Both the position numbers and the translations under genes were made by a program. The notes under the pieces are model-generated. The model was not told the origin of the DNA and searched no databases. It saw only the letters and a list, made by a program, of their open reading frames with translations. A stretch of DNA of 64,000 bases from Bacteroidales bacterium (GTDB lineage Bacteria > Bacteroidota > Bacteroidia > Bacteroidales > CG2-30-32-10): NCBI GenBank assembly GCA_035353855.1, contig DAOQAK010000010.1, positions 13,111 to 77,110 of the forward strand. The letters are read 5' to 3'. Positions 33,212-43,459 of this stretch are shown here, in pieces. Positions within the stretch are counted from its first letter, which is position 1; the number at the start of each line of letters is the position of its first letter.

Positions 33212-34402
33212 ATGTCGGAATTTGTAAAAATAATTTTAAAATCGGGGAAAGACCTTGCTGCAAAACGTTTTCACCCATGGGTATTTTCGGGTGCTGTAAA
33301 AAAAATGTATGGTGAGCCGGCAGAAGGCGATGTAGTTGAAGTATATTCCAATCATGATGAATTTCTTGGTATGGGGCATTATCAGCCAAGTTCAATAACT
33401 GTGAGAATATTTTCGTTTGAAAAAATAAATCCTGATTTCTCATTTTGGAAAAATAAATTTTCAGAAGCATATAATTTCAGAAAGGTTCTCGGATTAACCG
33501 ACACCCCAGAAACCAACGTCTACCGCCTTATTCACGCCGAAGGCGACAACATGCCCGGTTTGATTGCCGACTTTTACAACGGTGTTATCGTATTGCAATC
33601 GCACTCTATTGGTATGCACAGGAACAATGAAATGTTTACCGAAATTTTAAAAGAAATATACGGGAACAAACTAATTGCAGTCTATGATAAAAGCAGCGAA
33701 ACGCTTCCGCATATGGCAAAAATAAATTCTGAAGATAAATATCTATTTGGAAAAGCCAATGAACTGCATGAAGTAACCGAATACGGCAACAAATTTTATG
33801 TTAACTGGGAAAGCGGACAAAAAACAGGTTTCTTTATCGACCAGCGCGAAAACCGCAATCTTCTAAGGAAATTCGTTAACGACAAAAAAGTATTGAATAC
33901 ATTTTCATATACCGGTGGTTTTTCTGTTTATGCATTGCAAGCCGGTGCGGCAGAAGTTTATTCGGTTGACAGTTCAAAGAAGGCAATGGATATTACCGAA
34001 AAAAATATTGCTTTAAATAATTTTGAAAATGGAAAACATATTTCCAAACCGGTTGATGCATTTGATTTTTTAAAGAATATAGAAAACGAATTTGATGTTA
34101 TTATCCTTGACCCACCTGCATTTGCCAAACATCATGATGTAAAGCACAACGCTATGCAGGGATACAAGCGTATCAATCTTGAAGCCATGAAGCAAATAAA
34201 AAAAGGCGGAATACTTTTTACGTTTTCATGTTCACAGGTTGTCGACCGTTCGCTTTTCAATTCAACAATAATGTCGGCTGCAATATTATCAGGTAGAAAT
34301 GTACGGATATTGCATCAACTTTCGCAACCTGCCGACCACCCTTTTAATGCTTGTCATCCCGAAGGTGAATATTTAAAAGGGTTAGTTTTATACATTGAAT
34401 AA
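33212..34402 (+). CDS. rlmI: 23S rRNA (cytosine-C5) methyltransferase, RlmI type
   Basis: 396 residues. N-terminal PUA domain (KIILKSGKDLAAKRFHPWVF; GDVVEVYSNHDEFLGMGHY), a middle RlmI-like domain, then a Rossmann methyltransferase: GQKTGFFIDQRENR, LNTFSYTGGFSVYALQAGA (SAM binding), DVIILDPPAF and the catalytic Cys region FTFSCSQVVD. It modifies C1962 of 23S rRNA in Escherichia coli. The MATE gene follows after 8 bases, so co-transcription is likely. Confidence 0.95.
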   Translation: MSEFVKIILKSGKDLAAKRFHPWVFSGAVKKMYGEPAEGDVVEVYSNHDEFLGMGHYQPSSITVRIFSFEKINPDFSFWKNKFSEAYNFRKVLGLTDTPETNVYRLIHAEGDNMPGLIADFYNGVIVLQSHSIGMHRNNEMFTEILKEIYGNKLIAVYDKSSETLPHMAKINSEDKYLFGKANELHEVTEYGNKFYVNWESGQKTGFFIDQRENRNLLRKFVNDKKVLNTFSYTGGFSVYALQAGAAEVYSVDSSKKAMDITEKNIALNNFENGKHISKPVDAFDFLKNIENEFDVIILDPPAFAKHHDVKHNAMQGYKRINLEAMKQIKKGGILFTFSCSQVVDRSLFNSTIMSAAILSGRNVRILHQLSQPADHPFNACHPEGEYLKGLVLYIE

Positions 34403-34410
34403 TTTGCTTT

Positions 34411-35742
34411 TTGGGTACATTAATTACATACAAGTCCATTTGGAAAATAGCGCTTCCTATTGTGGTTGGGCAGATAGCACAAAACATTATGGTTGCTATC
34501 GATACTGCATTTCTTGGCAGAGTTAGCGAGGTGGCTCTTGGTGCTAGCGCATTGGGTGGATTATTTTACCTTGCTTTTATTATGCTTGGTATTGGCTTTG
34601 GCAATGGCGCACAGATACTGATTGGCAGGCGCAACGGGGAAAAAGATTATAAACAAATAAATACACTTGTTCATCATACATTTTATTTTTTAATATCACT
34701 TGCACTAATATTATTCATTTTATTATTTTTCATTTCACCGGTACTTTTAAAAGTATTTATAAAATCGGATGCTGTATACCTTGGTACCATTGAATTTATC
34801 AAATTTCGTTCATGGGGAATCTTCTTTGCATGTACCAATATTGTTTTTGTTTCATTTTATGTAGGCACAATACGAACAAAAGTTTTAACCTATAGCACAA
34901 TTATAACAGCTATCGTTAATATCATTCTCGATTATTTATTGATATTCGGTAATAACGGTTTCCCCGAAATGGGAATTGGCGGGGCAGGAATGGCTTCTGC
35001 AACAGCCGAAGCGGTTTCCTGTTTGTTCTTTATCATTTATACCATACGTTTTGAAAAAGGTAAAGAATTTTCTCTTTTTAAATTCTCAAAATTTGAAATA
35101 GAGCGGATAAAAAATATCATGAAAATATCAGGACCATTAATGCTTCAAACCTTTATCTCATTTTCCGGATGGTTTTTATTTTTCATGATAATTGAACACC
35201 TTGGCGAAAAAGCATTAGCTGTATCAAACATTTGCCGAAGCATTTATATGCTGATGATGATTCCATTATGGGGACTGGCTTCTTCATGTAATACATTAGT
35301 AAGTAATTTAATTGGCGAAGGCAGAAGCAACGAAGTATTTAAGCTTATTAAAAAAATATCGCTGATGAGCCTTGCAATCACTTCCATAATTGTATTGATG
35401 AACCTTATCATTCCGCGACAGGTAATTTTAATTTACACCAACGATTTAAGTCTGGTTGATGAAGCTATAAAAGTATTATATGTAATTTCTGTAGCATTAA
35501 TATTTTTCTCAATTGCAATGGTATTATTTATGGGCGTTTCGGGAACCGGTAACACAAAAATTACTTTTCGTTTTGAGATCATAACCATAACTGCCTACAT
35601 GATCATTGCATTTATTCTTGCTATCGTTATTAAAACTCCGGTACATTATGTTTGGATTGTTGAATGCTTCTACTTTTTTGTAATCGGATGGTTATCCTAC
35701 TTCTACCTGCGAACCGGCAAATGGAAACATTTGAAGATTTAA
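34411..35742 (+). CDS. MATE family efflux transporter
   Basis: 443 residues from a TTG start. Twelve predicted transmembrane helices in two halves with MATE signatures: IALPIVVGQIAQNIMVAIDT and GFGNGAQILIGRRNGEKDY in the first half, LMMIPLWGLASSCNTLVSNL and GEGRSNEVFKLI in the second. These exporters expel drugs or metabolites using a Na+ or H+ gradient; the substrate cannot be told. Transcribed with rlmI upstream. Confidence 0.95.
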   Translation: MGTLITYKSIWKIALPIVVGQIAQNIMVAIDTAFLGRVSEVALGASALGGLFYLAFIMLGIGFGNGAQILIGRRNGEKDYKQINTLVHHTFYFLISLALILFILLFFISPVLLKVFIKSDAVYLGTIEFIKFRSWGIFFACTNIVFVSFYVGTIRTKVLTYSTIITAIVNIILDYLLIFGNNGFPEMGIGGAGMASATAEAVSCLFFIIYTIRFEKGKEFSLFKFSKFEIERIKNIMKISGPLMLQTFISFSGWFLFFMIIEHLGEKALAVSNICRSIYMLMMIPLWGLASSCNTLVSNLIGEGRSNEVFKLIKKISLMSLAITSIIVLMNLIIPRQVILIYTNDLSLVDEAIKVLYVISVALIFFSIAMVLFMGVSGTGNTKITFRFEIITITAYMIIAFILAIVIKTPVHYVWIVECFYFFVIGWLSYFYLRTGKWKHLKI

Positions 35743-36171
35743 TTTGAATTATGATTTGAATATTTGTTATATGGTTTTAGGTTGAGCTACTGGTTTGGTT
35801 GATGGTTTAAAGTCGAAAGAAAATCAAATCACATTTTGTACATCATCAGGATGAACTCAGCCTGACCGTGCGTCAGCCGTCATTTTGAGTTTATCGAAAA
35901 TGATTTGATGGAATTTTTTACTTTCTACAAATAACTATTACCCTAACTAGCCGCTATACCTATAAACTTTTGACTTTGTCAATGAGTGAATGGTTGAGCT
36001 GCTGGTTTCGTTGATGGTATTCAGGCTGACTGTGGCGCCAGCCGTCATTTTGAGTTTATCGAAAAATGATTTGATGGAATTTTTTACTTTCTACAAATAA
36101 CTATTACCCTAACTAGCCGCCACACCAATTAACTTTCTACTTTGTGTTTACATGATTAACTTGAGACCTAC
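35743..36171. other. Intergenic region made of a duplicated segment
   Basis: No gene is visible in 429 bases. Most of it is two copies of a segment of about 150 bases, described separately. Both copies contain an agccgtcattttgagttta motif typical of dispersed intergenic repeats. Confidence 0.7.
35779..36145. repeat. Imperfect direct repeat, two copies
   Basis: Copy 1 (about 35779-35982) and copy 2 (about 35991-36145) share ggttgagct.ctggttt, gccgtcattttgagtttatc, a run from gatttgatggaattttttac to taactagccgc, and ctttgt. They differ by small indels and substitutions, so the duplication is not recent. Confidence 0.85.
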
Positions 36172-36399
36172 TTATGATTTGCGGCTGCTTGAAGATAATA
36201 ACCCACAGGTTACAGCGCCAAAAGCAATACTTGATAAGGCGTCAGGTTTAATGGTCATCATATCTGGACAACAACTGGTAAGGGTATAAAATAAATATCC
36301 AAGTACGCCACCTAAAATAATAGTAATAACAAAAAGAGGTTTTATCTTTCTGATAAACTGTAACCTATAAGTTTTTCTTATTATTTTTACCCCATCCAT
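36172..36399 (-). CDS. Small membrane protein, DUF6132-like
   Basis: 75 residues. One clear transmembrane helix (FVITIILGGVLGYLFYTLTS), a Cys pair (SCC), then a second hydrophobic segment with GAVTCGLLS. The GG.LGYL and small-residue second helix match the short DUF6132 proteins that accompany thioredoxin-like proteins in Bacteroidetes. It starts just 2 bases after the stop of the thioredoxin-fold gene, so they form an operon. Function is unknown; membrane redox or sulfur handling is a guess. Confidence 0.65.
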   Translation of the reverse strand: MDGVKIIRKTYRLQFIRKIKPLFVITIILGGVLGYLFYTLTSCCPDMMTIKPDALSSIAFGAVTCGLLSSSSRKS

Positions 36400-36401
36400 G
36401 A

Positions 36402-36713
36402 TTAAAGTATTTTACGTAATACTTTCAATAAGGTTTCATTATCCTGTAAACCTGATAAATGTTCTACCATATCACCGTTCTTAAATATTAGGATTGAAGG
36501 GAATGAACGAACCTGGAACTGGTCTACCAGTTCTTTATTGCTATCAGAATTCACATTATAAATTTTGACCTTATTACAGGTACATTTGTGAAACTTACCT
36601 AAAATAAGTTTTTGAATCCTGCTGTAAAAAGACCAGTTCACATAAAAATTAACTATTGAAACTTCTTTTTCGCTATTTAAGGAAACCAGGTATTTCTTTT
36701 TAGTAAAATTCAT
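36402..36713 (-). CDS. Thioredoxin-fold protein lacking the CxxC active site
   Basis: 103 residues, the length of thioredoxin. The beta strand VSIVNFYVNWSFYSRIQKL aligns with the FWAxWCGPC region, but both cysteines are absent (WSFYSR). The cis-proline loop (VRSFPSILIFKNGD) and the C-terminal LLKVLRKIL helix are kept. A KCTC pair lies further on, at about residues 42-45, where classical thioredoxin has none. It therefore cannot work as a normal disulphide reductase; a binding or metal role is possible. It pairs with the DUF6132-like gene. Confidence 0.78.
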   Translation of the reverse strand: MNFTKKKYLVSLNSEKEVSIVNFYVNWSFYSRIQKLILGKFHKCTCNKVKIYNVNSDSNKELVDQFQVRSFPSILIFKNGDMVEHLSGLQDNETLLKVLRKIL

Positions 36714-36897
36714 TTATAAAATCTTTTTATCTCTATTCATCATTCAATTACATCTCTTATACAAAATTAAATTACTATTCAAATCAAATCAATTAGGGAA
36801 ATTACTTAAAAAAACATAGTGTATATTACGCATAATCATTCGTAAAACATTGTGAAATATTTTGCATATTTTCGCAAAGAAATTTGTTGTGAATTAT

Positions 36898-39816
36898 ATG
36901 AGAATATTTGTCGTTGCTTTTCTGCTGTTTATAGGGTTGTCTTCAAATGCCCAGGTTTTACAAAACGATTCCTTATGGGTTGATTCCGTTTTTAATACGT
37001 TAACGCAGGATGATAAGATCACCCAGTTATTTATGGTTAACATATCGCCTGCCGGTGATACAAAGTATTTTGAAAATACTGCAAATACTATTTGTAAATA
37101 TAAGATAGGTGGAATAATCTATTTTAGGGGAAGTGCAAAAAAAATGGCTGCATGGACAAATTATTTTCAGAACCAGGCTAATGTTCCATTACTCGTAGGG
37201 ATTGATGCAGAATGGGGATTATCAATGCGGATGGATAGTGTTCCCGACTTTCCCAGGCAACTTACGCTTGGCGCTTTGCAAAACGACAGCCTGATTTATA
37301 AAATGGGTTATGAAATAGGCCGTGAATGCAAACGCTTAGGAATAAATATTGACTTTGCCCCTGTTGTTGACATTAACAGTAACCCCAAAAATCCTGTGAT
37401 AAACAGCCGCTCATTCGGTGAAAACAAATTTCTTGTAACACGCAAAGGGCTGATGTATATGAAAGGCCTGCAGGATGCAGGTATCATTGCATGCGCAAAA
37501 CATTTCCCAGGGCACGGTGATACCGATACTGATTCGCACCTGGATTTGCCCGTTATTCATCATTCTCCTGAAACCATTGATACGCTTGACCTCTACCCAT
37601 TCAAAGAATTGATCGCAAATAACGTTTCATCAATAATGGTGGGGCATTTGAATGTACCTGCTTTGGATACGGCAAAAGGAAGTATTTCAAGTTTATCAAA
37701 ACCTGTTATAACAGATTTGTTACAAAACAAACTTTGTTATCGCGGGTTGATATTCAGCGATGCCCTTGATATGAAAGGGGTCAGCAATACGTATAAAAAT
37801 GGGGATGCCGAATTAAAAGCTTTGCAGGCGGGAATCGATATTCTTCTTTACCCGCAAGATATTGCAAAAGCGTTGCAAAAAATAAAAACAGCAATTGACA
37901 GTAATATTATTTCACAAAAATATATTGATGAAAAATGCAAGAAGGTTCTTCGTTTCAAATATTTAACAGGATTGAATTCTTTTAAACCCATACAGGTAAA
38001 CAAACTTTACAGCGATTTGAATTCAGATGATGCAATTAACCTGGGAAGAAAATTATATGAACAATCCATCACTTTGGTTAAGAACGAAAAAAATCTGGTT
38101 CCATTAAAGAATCTTGATTCGCTGAAAATAGCGTCAGTTGCCATTGGCGATAGTTCATTAAAATATTTTCAGTCGGTACTTTCCAGGTATGATGCTATTG
38201 ATGCATATGCTCTAAGTAAAGTGTGCAGTAAACAGCAATCCGATTCATTATTAAAAATTTTACAGAATTATAATTTAGTGATTGTAAGCATTCATAAAAC
38301 AACCTTTACACCGAATAATAATTTTGGGATTACACAATCGACCATTGATTTCATTGATGCATTAAGAAAAACAAAAAATATCATACTCGATATTTTCGCC
38401 AATCCATACGCATTATCATTGCTTACAGGAACCGAAAATATTCCATCAATACTGGTTTCGTACCAGGACAATAATATTTCACAGGAAGAATCAGCTCAAA
38501 TTATTTTTGGAGGAATTTCTTCAGAAGGAAAATTACCGGTAACATCTTCTCCATTATTTCCGGCAAACACAGGAATTGTATCCGATTCCTTACACCGTTT
38601 AAAATATACTACTCCACAGGAATTGAATATTTCAACATCCGATCTTGCGCAAATCGATTCTATTGCATTAAATGGCATTCGCGAAAAAGCATACCCCGGT
38701 TGTGTGATAATTGCCATAAAAGACGGAAAAGTTTTTTATAATAAATCATTTGGTTATCACACATACGACAACAAAGAGCCCATGCTCACCACCGATATTT
38801 TCGATATGGCATCCATCACAAAAATTGCTGCTTCCACTATGGCAATTATGAAATTGTATGATGAAGGCCGCCTGAACATTGATAAAAATCTCGGGTATTA
38901 CTTACGTTTAGTAAAAAGAACGAATAAAGAATATATTATCATAAGGGATCTGCTTGCTCACCAGGCGATGCTGAAGGCATGGATTCCATTTTATAAATCA
39001 ACCATTAAAAATGGTAAAATCGATTACAACATTTATAAAAAAATAAAATCAGATAAATTCCCTTATCGCGTTGCCGATAGCATGTACATCCGTCGTGATT
39101 ATCCCGACACTATATTAAAGACAATCATTGAATCCAATTTAAATTCCAAGAAAGAATATTTATACAGCGATATGGGATTTTATTTAATGATGAAAATTAT
39201 TGAAAGAAGAACAGGAAAACCATTTGAAAAATATATACAGGAAACATTTTACAAACCATTGGGTATGTCCACTGCCGGGTTTAATCCAAGAAAACGTTTC
39301 GATTTATCGAGAATTGTTCCAACAGAAATCGATACGGTATGGAGAAAGCAATTGGTGCACGGCGATGTAAACGATCAGGGAGCAGCAATGATGGGTGGCG
39401 TATGCGGTCATGCAGGTTTATTCTGCAATGCTTATGATATGGCTACCTTATTACAAATGTTGTTGCAGAACGGACAGTATGCAGGTAAGCAATACCTGAA
39501 ACCTGAAACGATACGTGAATTTACAAGATGCCAGTTTCCTGAAAATAAAAACCGGCGTGGATTGGGTTTTGACAAGCCTGTTCTCGACACCAATGAAACA
39601 AGCCTGAACAGCAAAAAAGCATCACCATTGAGTTATGGGCATTCGGGATTTACAGGAACTTTTTTCTGGGTCGACCCTGCTGAAAATCTTATTTATATTT
39701 TTCTTTCTAACCGCGTTCATCCCGATGCGAACAACACCAAGATAAATCAACTGGGTATCCGAACAAAAATTCACGATATTCTTTATGATGCTATTGCAAA
39801 AAGCAAAAAAAATTAA
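36898..39816 (+). CDS. Secreted GH3 beta-N-acetylglucosaminidase fused to a serine beta-lactamase-like domain
   Basis: 972 residues from the ATG that gives a signal peptide (MRIFVVAFLLFIGLSSNAQ). Residues about 25-370 are NagZ-like GH3, with CAKHFPGHGDTDTDSHLDLP carrying the His of the catalytic dyad; a GH3 C-terminal alpha/beta domain follows. From about 600 comes a class C beta-lactamase/esterase-like domain with SxxK in MASITKIA, a Tyr motif YSDMG and HSGFTGTFFW. Such fusions probably remodel or recycle peptidoglycan in the periplasm or outside. Confidence 0.93.
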   Translation: MRIFVVAFLLFIGLSSNAQVLQNDSLWVDSVFNTLTQDDKITQLFMVNISPAGDTKYFENTANTICKYKIGGIIYFRGSAKKMAAWTNYFQNQANVPLLVGIDAEWGLSMRMDSVPDFPRQLTLGALQNDSLIYKMGYEIGRECKRLGINIDFAPVVDINSNPKNPVINSRSFGENKFLVTRKGLMYMKGLQDAGIIACAKHFPGHGDTDTDSHLDLPVIHHSPETIDTLDLYPFKELIANNVSSIMVGHLNVPALDTAKGSISSLSKPVITDLLQNKLCYRGLIFSDALDMKGVSNTYKNGDAELKALQAGIDILLYPQDIAKALQKIKTAIDSNIISQKYIDEKCKKVLRFKYLTGLNSFKPIQVNKLYSDLNSDDAINLGRKLYEQSITLVKNEKNLVPLKNLDSLKIASVAIGDSSLKYFQSVLSRYDAIDAYALSKVCSKQQSDSLLKILQNYNLVIVSIHKTTFTPNNNFGITQSTIDFIDALRKTKNIILDIFANPYALSLLTGTENIPSILVSYQDNNISQEESAQIIFGGISSEGKLPVTSSPLFPANTGIVSDSLHRLKYTTPQELNISTSDLAQIDSIALNGIREKAYPGCVIIAIKDGKVFYNKSFGYHTYDNKEPMLTTDIFDMASITKIAASTMAIMKLYDEGRLNIDKNLGYYLRLVKRTNKEYIIIRDLLAHQAMLKAWIPFYKSTIKNGKIDYNIYKKIKSDKFPYRVADSMYIRRDYPDTILKTIIESNLNSKKEYLYSDMGFYLMMKIIERRTGKPFEKYIQETFYKPLGMSTAGFNPRKRFDLSRIVPTEIDTVWRKQLVHGDVNDQGAAMMGGVCGHAGLFCNAYDMATLLQMLLQNGQYAGKQYLKPETIREFTRCQFPENKNRRGLGFDKPVLDTNETSLNSKKASPLSYGHSGFTGTFFWVDPAENLIYIFLSNRVHPDANNTKINQLGIRTKIHDILYDAIAKSKKN

Positions 39817-39847
39817 ATTTGCAATCAGTTAATCAAATTTGATTTAA

Positions 39848-42064
39848 ATGGGTACTAAAAAAGTTATACCACAAAGCAAACTTTCATCTGCGAAAGGAAG
39901 CATTCCCAAAACTCCTGTAACAGTGAGAAAGAACAGGAATGAATCGTATAACAAATTATATATTTTAATCCCTTTATTGCTTACTATTATTGTTTATTCC
40001 GGTTCATTAAACAACGGATGGATAAAAAACTGGGACGACGGCGGCTATGTTACCGAAGGAGGAAGTAATAATTTCCTGTCAGCAAAAAGTATTCATACAC
40101 TTAAAGGCGAACAAATAAAAGAAGTGTTCACCGAGTTCTATAAAGGAAATTACCATCCTTTAACTACCTTGTTTTATGCAATTGAATACAGGCTTGTGGG
40201 TGACAATACATTTCTTTATCACTTTAATAATTTATTTTTTCACCTTCTCAATGTTTTTCTTGTATTTATATTTTTAAAACTGCTGACACGGCGTATTGAA
40301 ATTGCAGCTATTGCAGCAGCTTTATTTGGCATACATCCAATGCATGTGGAATCGGTTGCATGGATTTCAGAAAGAAAAGACGTGCTTTACACTTTCTTCT
40401 TCCTGATTTCGATGATACAATATTTTTATTATTACACACGGAAAGAAAAAAAAGTAAGGTATTATATTTTTTCTTTAGTTGCATTTTTCTTATCGATGAT
40501 GTCAAAATCAGCAGCAGTAACATTGCCGGTGGTTCTGCTTTTAATTGATTACTATTTAAAAAGAGAATGGTCGTGGAAAATGCTTTATGAAAAAATACCT
40601 TTTTTCTTGTTAGCATTAGCATTTGGCTTAACGGCAATTTTTTCGCAGGATAAAGCCGGTGCAATTCAGGATATTACTCCATTATTCAGCTTTTTCGAAA
40701 GGCTTCTGCTTTCAAGCGGTGCAACACTGACTTATATCTGGAAACTTTTTGTACCCATCGACCTTGTATGTATGTTTCCTTATCCAAACAGGATAGCAGG
40801 GCATTTGCCATTATTCTATTATTTGGCTCCGATTGTTCTTTTGCTTTTGGCATTTTTAATATATTTTTCAAAAAAATATAACAGGGATATTATTTTCGGT
40901 TCATTGTTTTTTATCGTTACCATTTCGCTAGTATTGCAAATACTGCCTGTTGGCGGAGCTTTGCTTGCCGAACGTTATACTTATGTCCCTTACATAGGTT
41001 TCTTTTTGATTCTCGGAAAAGGTTATATTTTTTCACAGGAAAGTCAGAATACATTTTTAAAGAAAATAAAAATATTATTTCCTGTTATCTTAATAGCAGG
41101 TACAATTGTATTATCTGTAATGTCATACCAGCGCATTGAAAAATGGAAAGACGGGAAAATACTTTTTACCGATTTGATAAGTAAATATCCCAACCTACCT
41201 TTTGCTTTCAGTAACAGAGGATATTTCAATTTCAGTTTTGGTGAAGAATATTATGCAAAGGAGTATAAAAAATTCGGGTATCCCGATGCAAAAGCTATGG
41301 CATATGATAGCGCTCTTGCCGATTACAATAAATGCTTATCAGCTGATTCCACATTTCACAGGGGGTATAGCAACAGAGGTGTACTTTATTTTAATTTAGC
41401 TGAAAACAGCAAGAAAAACGGCACTATTACCAACCAGGTCAAACTGGATTCCATATATCAATTGGCAGCATTGGATTTTACAAAAGCATTAAATTACAGT
41501 GGAGACAATACCGATGCTCTTATCGGTCGTGCCAATACATACAGCACTCTTAAAAATTTCAAACTTGCGCTACCGGATTATGATAAATACATGCTCACCA
41601 TAAAAAACGATGCAAAAGCTTATATATGGAGGGGTACAGCAAATTTTAACCTGGGAAATTACAAGCAGGCTTTCAACGATTTTAATACAGCTGTTAAGCT
41701 GGAACCAAAAAATGAAAATGCTTTGATGTGGCGAGGTGTGTCATATTACCAGGAAAAAAATTACCAGGCAGCGATTGCTGATTTAAGTCAATCCATAAAA
41801 TTAAACCCGGATAAATCGGAACCCTACTCATGGCGAGGCTTGGCATACTACGGACTTAAGCAACTTGAAAATGCAGTAAGTGACTATACACAAGCGGTTA
41901 CAATAAATCCGAAGGATGCCGTTTCATTTGTGAATCGTTCACAGGCAAATTATGAATTGGGTAATTACAAACAGGCATTTAAAGACCAGTGCTCAGCCGG
42001 CGACCTTCATTATGCTTTGAATAAAGATTTCTTTTTTAAGCTGGAAGCTTTAGCAAGAAAATAA
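39848..42064 (+). CDS. TMTC-like multi-spanning membrane protein with C-terminal TPRs
   Basis: 738 residues. About ten transmembrane helices up to residue 430, with the loop acids KNWDDGGYVTE (Asp63-64), HPMHVESVAWISERKDVLYT in the second half of the GT-C-like domain, then GALLAERYTYVPYIGFFLI. Five or more TPRs follow (WRGTANFNLGNYKQAFNDFN). The HPMHVESVAW and ERYTYVPYIG stretches are typical of this family and recur in the paralogue at 45909-48053. Expected role: membrane glycosyltransferase or scaffold; not proven. Confidence 0.85.
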   Translation: MGTKKVIPQSKLSSAKGSIPKTPVTVRKNRNESYNKLYILIPLLLTIIVYSGSLNNGWIKNWDDGGYVTEGGSNNFLSAKSIHTLKGEQIKEVFTEFYKGNYHPLTTLFYAIEYRLVGDNTFLYHFNNLFFHLLNVFLVFIFLKLLTRRIEIAAIAAALFGIHPMHVESVAWISERKDVLYTFFFLISMIQYFYYYTRKEKKVRYYIFSLVAFFLSMMSKSAAVTLPVVLLLIDYYLKREWSWKMLYEKIPFFLLALAFGLTAIFSQDKAGAIQDITPLFSFFERLLLSSGATLTYIWKLFVPIDLVCMFPYPNRIAGHLPLFYYLAPIVLLLLAFLIYFSKKYNRDIIFGSLFFIVTISLVLQILPVGGALLAERYTYVPYIGFFLILGKGYIFSQESQNTFLKKIKILFPVILIAGTIVLSVMSYQRIEKWKDGKILFTDLISKYPNLPFAFSNRGYFNFSFGEEYYAKEYKKFGYPDAKAMAYDSALADYNKCLSADSTFHRGYSNRGVLYFNLAENSKKNGTITNQVKLDSIYQLAALDFTKALNYSGDNTDALIGRANTYSTLKNFKLALPDYDKYMLTIKNDAKAYIWRGTANFNLGNYKQAFNDFNTAVKLEPKNENALMWRGVSYYQEKNYQAAIADLSQSIKLNPDKSEPYSWRGLAYYGLKQLENAVSDYTQAVTINPKDAVSFVNRSQANYELGNYKQAFKDQCSAGDLHYALNKDFFFKLEALARK

Positions 42065-42637
42065 TTACTCCATGAACTGGATTTCAAAATCATCAACAAA
42101 TATATCAGCGCTGCCTTTACTTATCCATACATAAATTGAAACACGGTCATTTTCTGTTAAATTATCTGGGAATTTAAAACTGCCTGTTGCTTCAAACCAT
42201 TTTCCTAATTCTGTTACAAAATATTTTAATCCTGACGACTGCCAGTATACAGAAGAGTCATTCCTGTTAATATCACAAACAATACCTGCATCAAAATCCA
42301 TACTGGTTGCAGATACCCATACCCGCACCAAAGCCTTTTTAATTTTTTTTGTAGTGAAATCCTGAATTTTGGAACTGAAACCAAAACTATATTGTGCATC
42401 CTTATTGATTTTTGAACAATGCATTCCCGAATGCCCTGTTGTTTTAATAACCTTCGGAGAAGATATTTCCCAGCAATTAATATTCTCCATATTGTTTGAA
42501 AAATATAAATCATTATGCAGCATCACTGTATCGCCTTTATCTTCTTTCTCTATATCATCTTTCCTGTTTGAAGGACGTGTGCAACCTATTATCAATAAAA
42601 ACATAAAACTAATTGCCAGAATAATATTATTTCTCAT
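42065..42637 (-). CDS. Hypothetical lipoprotein with a jelly-roll, carbohydrate-binding-like domain
   Basis: 190 residues. Lipoprotein signal ending in IIGC (Cys 19), then a charged linker and a beta-sandwich-like region: FSNNMENINCWEISSPKVIK, GHSGMHCSKI, VRVWVSATSMDFDAG and a terminal VDDFEIQFME, the last being typical of CBM4/9-like folds. It is convergent with the TMTC-like gene, touching it at the stop codons. Ligand unknown. Confidence 0.7.
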   Translation of the reverse strand: MRNNIILAISFMFLLIIGCTRPSNRKDDIEKEDKGDTVMLHNDLYFSNNMENINCWEISSPKVIKTTGHSGMHCSKINKDAQYSFGFSSKIQDFTTKKIKKALVRVWVSATSMDFDAGIVCDINRNDSSVYWQSSGLKYFVTELGKWFEATGSFKFPDNLTENDRVSIYVWISKGSADIFVDDFEIQFME

Positions 42638-42708
42638 ATTAAAATTTTTTACAAAAATAATAAGTCATTTGAATTTCGTAGATTTGTGAACAGAAATTTT
42701 TCTGACTT

Positions 42709-43458
42709 ATGTTAAAAAATAAAAAAATTATTGTTGTAATGCCGGCATATAATGCCGAAAAAACTTTAGAAACAACTTATAACGAAATTCCTTTCGATAT
42801 TGTTGATGATGTTATTATTGTTGATGATGCAAGCAGTGACGGAACTGTTGAACTGGCAAAAAAAATTGGCATCAGGAATGTTATTTGTCATGAAGAAAAT
42901 AAAGGTTACGGAGGCAACCAGAAAACCTGCTATGACACCGCATTATCATTAGGCGCCGATATAGTAATAATGCTCCATCCCGATTATCAATACACGCCAA
43001 AACTTATTCCTTCTATGGCTCACATTATTGCCAACGATTTATATCAGGTTGTTCTTGGTTCCCGCATCCTGGGAAAAGGCGCTTTAAGAGGCGGAATGCC
43101 TTTATATAAATATATGTTTAACCGTTTCCTCACATTGTCACAAAATTTGTTGATAAACGAAAAAATTTCAGAATATCATACCGGTTACAGGGCTTTCTCA
43201 CGCGAGGTGCTTGAAAAAATTGATTATCATGCAAACTCCGATGATTTTGTTTTCGACAATCAAATGCTTTCACAAATTATTTATGCAGGGTTTCATATTG
43301 GAGAAGTTACTTGTCCTACAAAATATTTTCCCGAAGCATCGTCAATTAATTTCAGAAGAAGTATGAAATACGGTATGGGAGTAATGGGAACATCGTTCAA
43401 ACATTTTCTGCAACGCACAGGATTAGCAAAATTCAAAATATATAAACTTAAAAAATAA
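42709..43458 (+). CDS. Family 2 glycosyltransferase
   Basis: 249 residues. GT-A fold: VVMPAYNAEKTLETTYNEIP, VDDVIIVDDASSDGT with the DD metal-binding pair, HEENKGYGGNQKTCY, and GADIVIMLHPDYQYTP. Close to dolichyl/polyprenyl-phosphate mannose synthase-like transferases, so it may load a lipid carrier that the neighbouring TMTC-like proteins use; that link is inference. The methyltransferase starts one base after its stop, and TAGATTTG at 42679-42686 may be the -7 promoter box. Confidence 0.92.
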   Translation: MLKNKKIIVVMPAYNAEKTLETTYNEIPFDIVDDVIIVDDASSDGTVELAKKIGIRNVICHEENKGYGGNQKTCYDTALSLGADIVIMLHPDYQYTPKLIPSMAHIIANDLYQVVLGSRILGKGALRGGMPLYKYMFNRFLTLSQNLLINEKISEYHTGYRAFSREVLEKIDYHANSDDFVFDNQMLSQIIYAGFHIGEVTCPTKYFPEASSINFRRSMKYGMGVMGTSFKHFLQRTGLAKFKIYKLKK

Positions 43459-43459
43459 C

